Source: Tepidibacter sp. (GTDB lineage: Bacteria > Bacillota > Clostridia > Peptostreptococcales > Peptostreptococcaceae). From it: a stretch of DNA of 38,243 bases. The stretch is from positions 1-38,243 of the forward strand of contig NZ_JAOASI010000022.1 of NCBI RefSeq assembly GCF_025210165.1, read 5' to 3'. The translations under genes and the position numbers were made by a program. Positions 8,869 to 15,973 of the stretch are shown one piece after another. How positions within the stretch are numbered: the stretch's first letter is position 1; every line of letters begins with the position of its first letter. Below the pieces are notes generated by a model that was given only the letters and a program-made list of their open reading frames with translations, did no database searches and was not told the origin of the DNA.

Positions 8869-9061
8869 ACATTTGATTTTCAGCCATTTCAACTAACTTT
8901 TTAGTCATGTATCCGCCAACGTATCCATTTTGTCTTGCAGTTAAGTTTCCTTTGTCCATGCCCTCGTAATTAGATAAACCTAACTCATTTGCTGTCTCTA
9001 ATTTCATTTGATTTAAAGCTGCTTTTGCCTCTGGAACTACTTTACTATTTCTGCTTGCCAT
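8855..9061 (-). CDS. Alpha/beta-type small acid-soluble spore protein
   Basis: 68-aa DNA-binding spore protein that coats and protects the chromosome in the dormant spore. It shows the SASP core in order: ALNQMKLETANELGL, which contains the germination-protease site region, and GNLTARQNGYVGGYMTKKLV, the conserved GxLTxRxxGxxGG motif. The start is ATG 9061, with AGAGGAGGA 7-8 nt upstream; the longer open frame upstream is 5' leader. A short hairpin (ACATCT...AGATGT, about 9104-9121) lies in that leader. It is expected to be transcribed by sigma-G in the forespore, though I could not pick out a convincing sigma-G box. Confidence 0.95.
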   Translation of the reverse strand: MASRNSKVVPEAKAALNQMKLETANELGLSNYEGMDKGNLTARQNGYVGGYMTKKLVEMAENQMSGKK

Positions 9062-9175
9062 AGTATATTCCTCCTCTTTAATGTCTTTAAGATTTTGAGT
9101 AGTAACATCTTTTTTAAGATGTTGTAATATTAATTTAACCATTATTAAAAAAAATATTATATTAAATTTTGGTAA

Positions 9176-9340
9176 TTAATATTTTTTGTGAATTTTGATT
9201 TTCATATTTTTTCTGGTATCTCCCTCTCTTACAGAATGAGACTCTCTTAAATAATGTCTAGGCTCAAGTTTTAAGGTTTCTCTTGATGATTCTATTGTTT
9301 TTCCATTTACATTAGAGTAATGACTTCTTATATTAGACAT
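9176..9340 (-). CDS. 54-aa basic hypothetical protein
   Basis: Begins at ATG 9340 with a strong AGGAGGTGA site 6 nt upstream, which supports real translation. The protein (starts MSNIRSHYSNVNGKTI, ends MKIKIHKKY) is rich in Arg, Lys, His and Ser and has no Cys or membrane segment. I do not recognise it. It lies between a SASP gene and a pdaB-like gene, so a spore role is possible by context only. It is divergent from pdaB, with 113 nt between starts. Confidence 0.55.
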   Translation of the reverse strand: MSNIRSHYSNVNGKTIESSRETLKLEPRHYLRESHSVREGDTRKNMKIKIHKKY

Positions 9341-9453
9341 CAAATCACCTCCTGAAAATAATTTTCCCATTTAAAAAATTAAATCTTCTGGTAATTTTTT
9401 GAAAAATAAAAAATATAATTAAATATAAAGTACTAATGTTAAAGGAGGAAGAT

Positions 9454-10218
9454 ATGAAAGTATTTATTATTTCTATGAGAAAAATTTTATTGAGTATGGT
9501 ACTGTTCGTTGTATGCTCTACTGTACTTGTGTGCTCCTGCTATGTTATTAAAGAGACTATGGCTCAAATTCCCGAGAAAAAACTTCCTATTTACTGTGTT
9601 GATACAGAGGAGAAAAAAATAGCTATAAGCTTTGATGCTGCTTGGGGAGATACCCATACAAAAAATATATTGGATATATTAGACAAATATGATGTTAAGA
9701 CAACTTTTTTTCTTGTTGGATTTTGGGTAGATAAGCATCCTGATTTAGTAAAAGAAATTTCTAATAGAGGGCATGAAATTGGAAATCATTCGACTACTCA
9801 TCCTAAAATGAGTATGTTGAGTAAAGAACAAATAAAAGAAGAGCTTGAAACTACATCTGATAAAATAGAAAAAATAATAAATAAAAGACCTGTAGTTTTT
9901 AGACCTCCTTTTGGGGACTATAACGATACTTTAATAAATACAGCTTCAAGTTTAAATTATCATACAATACAATGGGATGTAGACTCTCTTGATTGGAAAG
10001 AAATTGGGGTAGAACATGTTGTAGATAGAGTTATCAAAAATACAAAGAATGGGTCCATAGTACTTTTTCATAATAACGCAAAATATGTAAGTGAATATTT
10101 ACCTTTAATTTTAGAAAAATTAAAATCACAAGGATATGAAATAGTTCCTATATCAGAACTTATATATAAAGAAAACTATAGTATGGATTCTACAGGAAAA
10201 CAAAGAAAGAATGATTAA
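9454..10218 (+). CDS. pdaB: Sporulation polysaccharide deacetylase, PdaB-like
   Basis: 254 aa. One N-terminal membrane segment (ILLSMVLFVVCSTVLVCSCY) anchors a NodB-homology domain facing outside. The domain shows SFDAAWG (motif 1), HSTTH (motif 2, metal His residues), RPPFGDYN (motif 3) and VLFHNN (motif 5). Motif 1 has a single Asp, where classical deacetylases have FDDGP; SFDAAWG is the form known for PdaB-type spore proteins, which are needed for cortex or spore maintenance. Whether it deacetylates glycans is uncertain. The start is ATG 9454 after AAAGGAGG; an upstream in-frame ATG at 9436 precedes that site. It is followed by a bidirectional terminator. Confidence 0.85.
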   Translation: MKVFIISMRKILLSMVLFVVCSTVLVCSCYVIKETMAQIPEKKLPIYCVDTEEKKIAISFDAAWGDTHTKNILDILDKYDVKTTFFLVGFWVDKHPDLVKEISNRGHEIGNHSTTHPKMSMLSKEQIKEELETTSDKIEKIINKRPVVFRPPFGDYNDTLINTASSLNYHTIQWDVDSLDWKEIGVEHVVDRVIKNTKNGSIVLFHNNAKYVSEYLPLILEKLKSQGYEIVPISELIYKENYSMDSTGKQRKND

Positions 10219-10227
10219 ATTAAAAGT

Positions 10228-10272
10228 AAGCTCACTGAATATTAACTGAGTAGTTAATATTTTAGTGAGCTT
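10228..10272. terminator. Bidirectional terminator, pdaB / HD-GYP
   Basis: AAGCTCACTgAATATTAACT pairs with AGTTAATATTttAGTGAGCTT, about 20 bp with one bulge and a short GAG loop. It lies between the two convergent stop codons. Confidence 0.8.
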
Positions 10273-10276
10273 GATT

Positions 10277-11251
10277 TTACAAAAGAACCTCTTCAACAAA
10301 CAATGTTAGGTTATCTAGCAAATTCAAAAACTTGTTTGCATTAGTCTTAATTATTGGTCTTAGAGGATGACTTTTATTTTGCATAATAATTGTTCCTGAT
10401 TCACCAGTGTTTAATTTTACATCTAAGCCATTTGGATAACAATATACTGACTTAGTAAAGAATTTATGAATTTCTGGACAAAATCTTGTAAGTGTCTGTG
10501 CTGTTATTTTTTCCATAACTTCGTGTGGTAAAACACCTACTTCTTCATCAAAAGTATTTATATATTCATTTGCTATTCCTACAATTTGTGAAAATTCATA
10601 AATTTGATTTCCTACTAATTTATTTGGAACGCCTGTCCCATCAATATGCTCATGATGTTGTAACAAAATAATACAAGAAGTAGTTGCAAATGAAATATTC
10701 TCTTTTATTATTCTGTATCCGATTTCTGAATGATCTTCCTGTTTAGAAAACAGTTTTCCGACATCGTGTAATAATGCTCCGATTAAAAGGTTTTGAAGTT
10801 TTTTATCATCATACTGTTTATTTGCTCCAATCATTATTGAAATTAAGGCTACTTGTAATGAGTGATCAACTAATTCTTCGATTTCATCTTTTTTCCCTAC
10901 ATTATTGTAAAGAATTGAATTTTCGGATAAATTTATATTTCCAATAATTTCATCTGAAATTTCAAAAATAACTTCATCGTTTATTTTTTTGTTCTTTTTT
11001 ATACTAATGAATTCATACTTCAATTTTTTAAACACTTTTACTCTAATATGTGATGGCAATACCTCTACTAAATCCACTTCACTATTTGCATCTTCTATAT
11101 AAATTGTTGAAATACCAATGTTTTTTAAATGCTTTAAGGCTATTTGAGTAATATTAGTTCCTCTATTTAAAAATAGATTACCATTTGCATTATAAATAGG
11201 CACTGCTAACTTTTCGCCTAATAGCTTATCCGATAATACTGTTAATTTCAT
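10277..11251 (-). CDS. HD-GYP domain protein (putative c-di-GMP phosphodiesterase)
   Basis: 324 aa, soluble. An N-terminal region of about 125 residues with no recognisable sensor is followed by an HD domain containing HDVGKL (about residue 162), with HHEHIDGTGVPNKL and VGIANEYINTFDE downstream. HD-GYP proteins hydrolyse cyclic di-GMP. Here the GYP triad reads GVP, so the catalytic HD residues are kept but the signature motif is degenerate; it may be a weak or altered phosphodiesterase. AGGAGG lies 4-5 nt before the ATG. It is monocistronic, with a long upstream noncoding stretch. Confidence 0.8.
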   Translation of the reverse strand: MKLTVLSDKLLGEKLAVPIYNANGNLFLNRGTNITQIALKHLKNIGISTIYIEDANSEVDLVEVLPSHIRVKVFKKLKYEFISIKKNKKINDEVIFEISDEIIGNINLSENSILYNNVGKKDEIEELVDHSLQVALISIMIGANKQYDDKKLQNLLIGALLHDVGKLFSKQEDHSEIGYRIIKENISFATTSCIILLQHHEHIDGTGVPNKLVGNQIYEFSQIVGIANEYINTFDEEVGVLPHEVMEKITAQTLTRFCPEIHKFFTKSVYCYPNGLDVKLNTGESGTIIMQNKSHPLRPIIKTNANKFLNLLDNLTLFVEEVLL

Positions 11252-11595
11252 TCATAATTCCTCCTTGATTTTTTAAAATTATTATATATGTAAATGTTTT
11301 TATTTTTAGTGTAAAACAATGTTTCTCCTAGTAAATCAACATATAATATACTATATTTCGATAATTTTGTAAATAAGGAAAAATAAAGAAAATTATAAAA
11401 AAAAGTAAAATTTGAGAGAACAATAAAAATCTAAAGGCTATTTAAAAATAAATTTAAATTTAGATATAATTTATATTCAAATTATAGAGAAATATAAATG
11501 GCAATGTAAGTCTATACCTATAATAGATTTGCTGCAAATTGATGAATTTAGTAAGAAATGATAAAATATATTAATTAAAAGTTATTAAATAGAAA
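11252..11595. other. Noncoding interval without recognised feature
   Basis: About 340 very AT-rich nucleotides upstream of the HD-GYP gene. TTTACA and TATAAT-like boxes can be found on the minus strand near 11275-11315, but none at a convincing spacing. I see no RNA gene, open frame or repeat. Confidence 0.5.
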
Positions 11596-11637
11596 ATTAA
11601 AAAGAGAGCCTTTAGAATAGATTCTAAGGCTCTCTTA
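11596..11637 (-). terminator. Intrinsic terminator of the permease gene
   Basis: On the minus strand, just after the permease stop, AAGAGAGCCTTAGAAT and ATTCTAAAGGCTCTCTT pair with one bulge and are followed by TTTAATTTTC. Confidence 0.85.
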
Positions 11638-11639
11638 AG

Positions 11640-12881
11640 CTATTTCAAATTTGTGGTTAAGATTGTATTTTCTCTTCTCTGATCTATATAAAGCGTAAGT
11701 AGGAAAACAACACCCAGTGCTATGAAGATTTCAATTGATGAAAAAGAAAGAATGACCAAAAGACTTATAGAAAGTATTATTCCCCCAATTCTGTAAAGTA
11801 ACCCATCAATAATTTTTAGAGAAGCAATCAATCCAATTACAGCATTAGCTAAGAAGAAACCATTAGCTATGGATAAAATTCCTTCTATATTCAAAATTTC
11901 AAAATGAGTAAACGTCAGTACAATTATATGCATGGTAATAAAGTACATTATTCCTATGTATGGGATGTTATTTTTATTTTTTCTTTGAAATACTTTTGGT
12001 AGGTAGTTTTCACTGGATAAGGAATAAATCAATTGCCCCAGTGCACCAACAATTAATAGGTAAGTACACAAACAAAGTCCTGTAACAAATAACGATAAGA
12101 TTATCTTAGCATGCCTTCCAAAAACCGATTGGAGGATTTGTACCATAGACAGAGCCTCTGAGTATGGAAAAGCTTGAATCGCCAATGAAATTAAAATATA
12201 CGTTAATGTAATAACTATTATACTGATTATGGTTGCTTGTGGTATTGTCTTTTTTATATCCCTCACTTGATTAGAATAATTACCAATTATCTCCCATCCT
12301 ATGATTGCCCAAAAGAGTAATAAAACAACTTTTCCTAAAGGTAGAATTTCTACTGTTTGAATAGGATCGATTTCTATGGTATGTCTACTTAGTACGATTA
12401 TTGAACTTATTATAAGTGTTATTGCAATAATAGAGGATAATACAAAACTCAGTGTTGAAATAAATTGTACATCGTTTAACAAGATTATCAAGCTAATAAT
12501 CACAAGAATTAAAGCAATAATAGATTTTGAAACCATAGAAAGCATTTGCAGTTTATTCAAATAATCCGCTGCTGTTAGCAAAACAGCAGTTGGTCCAAAG
12601 GATACAGCTGATATCATTAACAAGGATGAGTATAGTTTCAGTTTCTTACCAAGTGCTTGTTCAATTGCAATTGTCATTCCTCCATCACCTGGATGTATAA
12701 CTGATAGCTTTGAGAAAATCATCGCAAACAGGGCACCTAATACCATGATGATTATCCAGGACCAAATTGAGGCTGTTCCAAGTTTGCTATAGGCAAGTGG
12801 TGGCAATAAAATAATACCACTTCCAAGGATAGGACCGATCATGAGCCCACTTAATAGTAATGGTCCGATTTTTTTATTCAT
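11640..12881 (-). CDS. APC-superfamily amino acid permease
   Basis: 413-aa membrane protein with about 12 predicted membrane segments. The first helix contains the GSGIILLPPLAY loop, comparable to the substrate-binding GSGI/G unwound helix of APC transporters, and YSKLGTASIWSWIIIMVLG follows. The sequence suggests the YjeH-like or YfnA-like branch; substrate and direction (uptake or efflux) cannot be read. It is divergent from a LysR-type regulator, a classic regulator-transporter pair. Ile is mostly ATT/ATC here, whereas surrounding genes use ATA heavily, which suggests the pair arrived by transfer. Confidence 0.8.
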   Translation of the reverse strand: MNKKIGPLLLSGLMIGPILGSGIILLPPLAYSKLGTASIWSWIIIMVLGALFAMIFSKLSVIHPGDGGMTIAIEQALGKKLKLYSSLLMISAVSFGPTAVLLTAADYLNKLQMLSMVSKSIIALILVIISLIILLNDVQFISTLSFVLSSIIAITLIISSIIVLSRHTIEIDPIQTVEILPLGKVVLLLFWAIIGWEIIGNYSNQVRDIKKTIPQATIISIIVITLTYILISLAIQAFPYSEALSMVQILQSVFGRHAKIILSLFVTGLCLCTYLLIVGALGQLIYSLSSENYLPKVFQRKNKNNIPYIGIMYFITMHIIVLTFTHFEILNIEGILSIANGFFLANAVIGLIASLKIIDGLLYRIGGIILSISLLVILSFSSIEIFIALGVVFLLTLYIDQRRENTILTTNLK

Positions 12882-12957
12882 GTAGACACCTCCCTTTATT
12901 TATTATAATATTAAGATAAATTCTTTCATTAGTCTAATTGAAAAAATAATATATATC

Positions 12958-12972
12958 ATCAGAAATTCTGAT
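12958..12972. promoter_or_regulatory. Candidate operator in the lysR-permease intergenic region
   Basis: ATCAGAA-A-TTCTGAT is a perfect 15-nt inverted repeat 12 nt before the lysR start and about 75 nt from the permease start. Its position suits autoregulation by the LysR protein; that is inference. Confidence 0.45.
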
Positions 12973-12984
12973 AGGAGGATAGAC

Positions 12985-13854
12985 ATGGATATTCGTAATT
13001 TTATCACATTCAATACAATTGTAGATACAGGCGGGTTTACTAAAGCAGCAATACGATTAAACTATGCTCAATCCACAGTGACACTTCATATTAAGGAATT
13101 GGAAACCCATTATAATGAACGACTTTTTGATAGAATGGGTAAACGCATTTTTCTTACGTCTTTTGGCACAAAATTACATGAAAAATCTAAAAGATTGGTA
13201 GAAGAGTATAAATCTATTCTTGAAATGAATAATAAAGATCAAACTTGTGAGGTCTTAAGGATTGGTATTTATGAATCCTTATTGAAGTATCGTATGTATG
13301 ATATTATTCATGAATATAAAACCAAATATCCACATGTAGATATGATTATTCATCATGGTACTTGTAAAAAACTTAGGGATATGGTTCGAAACGGTGAACT
13401 TGATCTTACTTTCCAAATAGAATCAAGCACAGAATTCTCAGGTTTCAATGTTGACGTTCTTTGTGAAGAAAAGTTTAGTCTCATTCTTCCAAAAAATAAT
13501 AAAATAGATATTCTGCACAAGAGTAATCAAACAATTTATCTGACGGAGAAAGGGTGTTCCTATCGTATGATGTTTGAAGACTTTTTAAATAATCAAGGGA
13601 TTATTCCTGAACACATTATGGAAACAGGTTTTGTAGACATGATTAAGCAATATGTTTCCTTTGGATTGGGGTATTCTATGGTTCCAACTATTACAGTAAC
13701 AGATGAGAAAGATAAAGAAGAATTAGAAGTATTAGATTTTAGTAATGAGAGCCCTATGTATACTCAATTAGTATATCATAAAGAAAAATATATTTTTTCT
13801 GCAATGGAAGCTTTTATTAAATTGGTAAAATATTATGCTAAGAACTGGAATTAG
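12985..13854 (+). CDS. LysR-type transcriptional regulator
   Basis: 289 aa. The N-terminal winged helix-turn-helix has the LysR pattern: FNTIVDTGGFTKAAIRLN, then YAQSTVTLHIKELE and LFDRMGKRIFLTSFG. The C-terminal part is the periplasmic-binding-protein-like effector domain, including VDMIIHHGTCKKLRDMVRNG and YVSFGLGYSMVPTITV. It probably controls the divergent permease gene in response to that transporter's substrate. AGGAGG precedes the ATG. Arg codons CGT, CGA and CGC and Ile ATT are frequent, unlike flanking genes, which use AGA and ATA. No terminator is evident between its stop and prdR. Confidence 0.9.
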   Translation: MDIRNFITFNTIVDTGGFTKAAIRLNYAQSTVTLHIKELETHYNERLFDRMGKRIFLTSFGTKLHEKSKRLVEEYKSILEMNNKDQTCEVLRIGIYESLLKYRMYDIIHEYKTKYPHVDMIIHHGTCKKLRDMVRNGELDLTFQIESSTEFSGFNVDVLCEEKFSLILPKNNKIDILHKSNQTIYLTEKGCSYRMMFEDFLNNQGIIPEHIMETGFVDMIKQYVSFGLGYSMVPTITVTDEKDKEELEVLDFSNESPMYTQLVYHKEKYIFSAMEAFIKLVKYYAKNWN

Positions 13855-13910
13855 GAAAAACTGCAACAACCGTATATAAATTACTTACAAGTTTGATATG
13901 AGGTGATTAT

Positions 13911-15656
13911 GTGTTTTCAATACCAAAGAAAACATTGGTAAAAGAAGTAATGAGTGATAAATATATAAAAGTTTATTATAAAGAAGAATTATCTGTATGC
14001 TTAGATAAAATGTTAAAAAATAATTTAGATGATGTATATATTGTAGATGAAGATGAAAAGTTAATAGGATTATTATCATTAACAGATATATCAAAAACTA
14101 AAAAATCTGATTTGAATTGTGGTAATTTAATTGAGAATTTTATGATAAAAGATATAAAAACTATATCTAAAAATGAATCCTTGATTGATTGTAGGAATAC
14201 GATGATTGAAAATAAGATAGCAAGGCTCCCTGTTGTACAAAATGGATATTTAATCGGAGTAATAAGAAATGATCAAATAAGAGATTATTTTTATATGAAG
14301 ATGGAGGAAATAGGAAGCAAACTTAATCACATTATAAATAATATACATGAAGCAGTCTGTGTAGTAGATAAAGATGGATATGTTATCGTGTGGAATAAAA
14401 ATTCAGAAAAACTATACAATATAAAGTCTAAAGTTATATTAGGAAAAAAACTAGAAAAATTTTTCCCTAAAGGAATATTATTAAAGGTTTTAAAAACTAA
14501 AAAAGCTGTAGATGAGGTATATCACTCTCCACCTAGAAAGGATTCAGATGTAATAGTTACTGGACAACCAATATTTATAGATGGAGAATTGGTAGGTGCA
14601 GTATCTACTGATAGGGACATAACACAGGTTAAGCGTCTATCAAGTCAGCTTCAAAGAGCAAATGATACTTTGAAGTTTTTAGAAAATGAAGTTAAAAAAT
14701 TTTCAAGCGATAATTTTGGAAATATAATTGGAAAAAGTGAAAAACTTACAAAATCTATTCAAACTGCGAGGCAGGTAGCAAAAACTAATGCTAGCATATT
14801 GATACTTGGAGAGAGTGGCACTGGTAAAGAAGTGTTTTCAAGATCTATACACGATTATAGTCAAAGAGAAGGATTGTTTGTACCTGTAAACTGTAGTGCT
14901 ATACCTAGTGAATTATTTGAAAGTGAGTTCTTTGGGTATGAATCAGGTGCTTTTACAGGAGCAAATAGAAAAGGAAAAATGGGAATATTTGAACTTGCTA
15001 ATAATGGAACCGTATTTTTAGATGAGATTGCAGATCTTCCTATTCAGATGCAGGCAAAGCTTTTACGAGTGCTTCAAGAAAAAGAAGTTAGAAGAGTGGG
15101 TGGAGAAAAAACTATAACTATAAATGTAAGAGTTATATCTGCCACTAATAAAGACTTAAATGAGATGATTGAAAAGGAAGAATTTAGAGAGGATCTATAC
15201 TATAGACTAAATGTAGTTGAGCTTAATCTACCACCTTTAAGAGAAAGGCATGGAGACATAGCTATATTAATACATAAATTCTTAAAGGATATATGTGCTC
15301 AAAACTCTAAAACAGTCCCTGAAATAGACCTAGAAGTTATGGATATACTTAGGAATTACACTTGGAAAGGAAATATAAGGGAGCTAAAAAATACAATAGA
15401 ACATTTGGTTGTACTTAGCAAAGATAATATTATAAAAAAAGATTTAATTCCAAAATATATATATGATAATATGAATAAAACCACTAATTATCAAAATTAT
15501 CCTATGGATTTAAATCAGGCAATAGCAAAATTAGAACAGGATACAATAAAAAAAGCTTTGAATATGTCTGCTGGAAATAAAGCAAAGGCTGCTAAGTATT
15601 TAAATATACCTAGAAGTACTTTGTATTATAAAATGAACCAGTATAAAATAGAGTGA
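13911..15656 (+). CDS. prdR: PrdR, sigma-54-dependent proline-responsive activator
   Basis: 581 aa. In order: two CBS motifs (about residues 10-60 and 75-125), a PAS domain (about 135-235), an AAA+ sigma-54 activator domain with Walker A GESGTGKE, the sigma-54-contacting loop GAFTGA and the Walker B FLDEIADLP, and a Fis-type helix-turn-helix at the C-terminus (NKAKAAKYLNIPRSTLYYKM). In C. difficile PrdR activates the proline reductase operon when proline is present and helps repress alternative pathways. It lies directly upstream of the prd genes and their sigma-54 promoter. The start is GTG 13911, with GAGGTGA 3-4 nt upstream. Only 56 nt separate it from the foreign-looking lysR gene. Confidence 0.92.
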   Translation: MFSIPKKTLVKEVMSDKYIKVYYKEELSVCLDKMLKNNLDDVYIVDEDEKLIGLLSLTDISKTKKSDLNCGNLIENFMIKDIKTISKNESLIDCRNTMIENKIARLPVVQNGYLIGVIRNDQIRDYFYMKMEEIGSKLNHIINNIHEAVCVVDKDGYVIVWNKNSEKLYNIKSKVILGKKLEKFFPKGILLKVLKTKKAVDEVYHSPPRKDSDVIVTGQPIFIDGELVGAVSTDRDITQVKRLSSQLQRANDTLKFLENEVKKFSSDNFGNIIGKSEKLTKSIQTARQVAKTNASILILGESGTGKEVFSRSIHDYSQREGLFVPVNCSAIPSELFESEFFGYESGAFTGANRKGKMGIFELANNGTVFLDEIADLPIQMQAKLLRVLQEKEVRRVGGEKTITINVRVISATNKDLNEMIEKEEFREDLYYRLNVVELNLPPLRERHGDIAILIHKFLKDICAQNSKTVPEIDLEVMDILRNYTWKGNIRELKNTIEHLVVLSKDNIIKKDLIPKYIYDNMNKTTNYQNYPMDLNQAIAKLEQDTIKKALNMSAGNKAKAAKYLNIPRSTLYYKMNQYKIE

Positions 15657-15658
15657 AG

Positions 15659-15692
15659 TGTCAAAAAATAGACAAGTGTCAGAAAACAGACA
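15659..15692. promoter_or_regulatory. Tandem TGTC-N8-GACA inverted repeats (probable PrdR activator sites)
   Basis: TGTC-AAAAAATA-GACA (15659-15674) and TGTC-AGAAAACA-GACA (15677-15692) have centres 18 bp apart. A degenerate third copy, AGTC-GAAAAACT-GACG, is at 15768-15783. They lie about 130-255 bp upstream of the -24/-12 promoter, the usual place for sigma-54 enhancer sites. Binding by PrdR is inference. Confidence 0.65.
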
Positions 15693-15915
15693 AAAAATAT
15701 TTTAAAAATGAAATGCAGTTAATAAGGCCTGTATAAGCATGGACAAGTTGTTAAAAAAATGAAAAATAGTCGAAAAACTGACGAATTAATTACTTTGTTA
15801 TAATACTATAAAAAATTTTAAATTAAAAACATATATAATACGAAAATTTTATATACTAGTAAAATCAAGTGTTATAAAAGAAAAATAAATAAAAAGTGCA
15901 AGTAAAATAAAAAAA

Positions 15916-15931
15916 TGGCATACTATTTGCT
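15916..15931 (+). promoter_or_regulatory. Sigma-54 (-24/-12) promoter of the prdC-prdA-prdB operon
   Basis: TGGCATACTATTTGCT has the invariant GG (15917-15918) and GC (15929-15930) exactly 10 nt apart, with TGGCA and TTGCT both matching the consensus. Transcription would start about 12 nt after the GC, near 15942, leaving a leader of about 30 nt before prdC. Confidence 0.92.
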
Positions 15932-15973
15932 TTAACATATAGATAAGAAGAAAAAATGGCAGGAGGTGAAAAT

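Noticed and set aside
2448-11656. Shared 15-nt string ATTTCAAATTTGTGG at 2448-2462 and 11642-11656
   Set aside because: The second copy is the coding end of the permease. A single AT-rich match of this length is not convincing as a shared element.
13885-14094. 69-codon minus-strand frame over the start of prdR
   Set aside because: It is a low-complexity Leu/Ile/His translation antisense to the CBS domain codons.
15956-15973. ATG 15956 as the prdC start
   Set aside because: The strong AGGAGGTGA ribosome site lies inside this extension and is correctly spaced only for GTG 15974.
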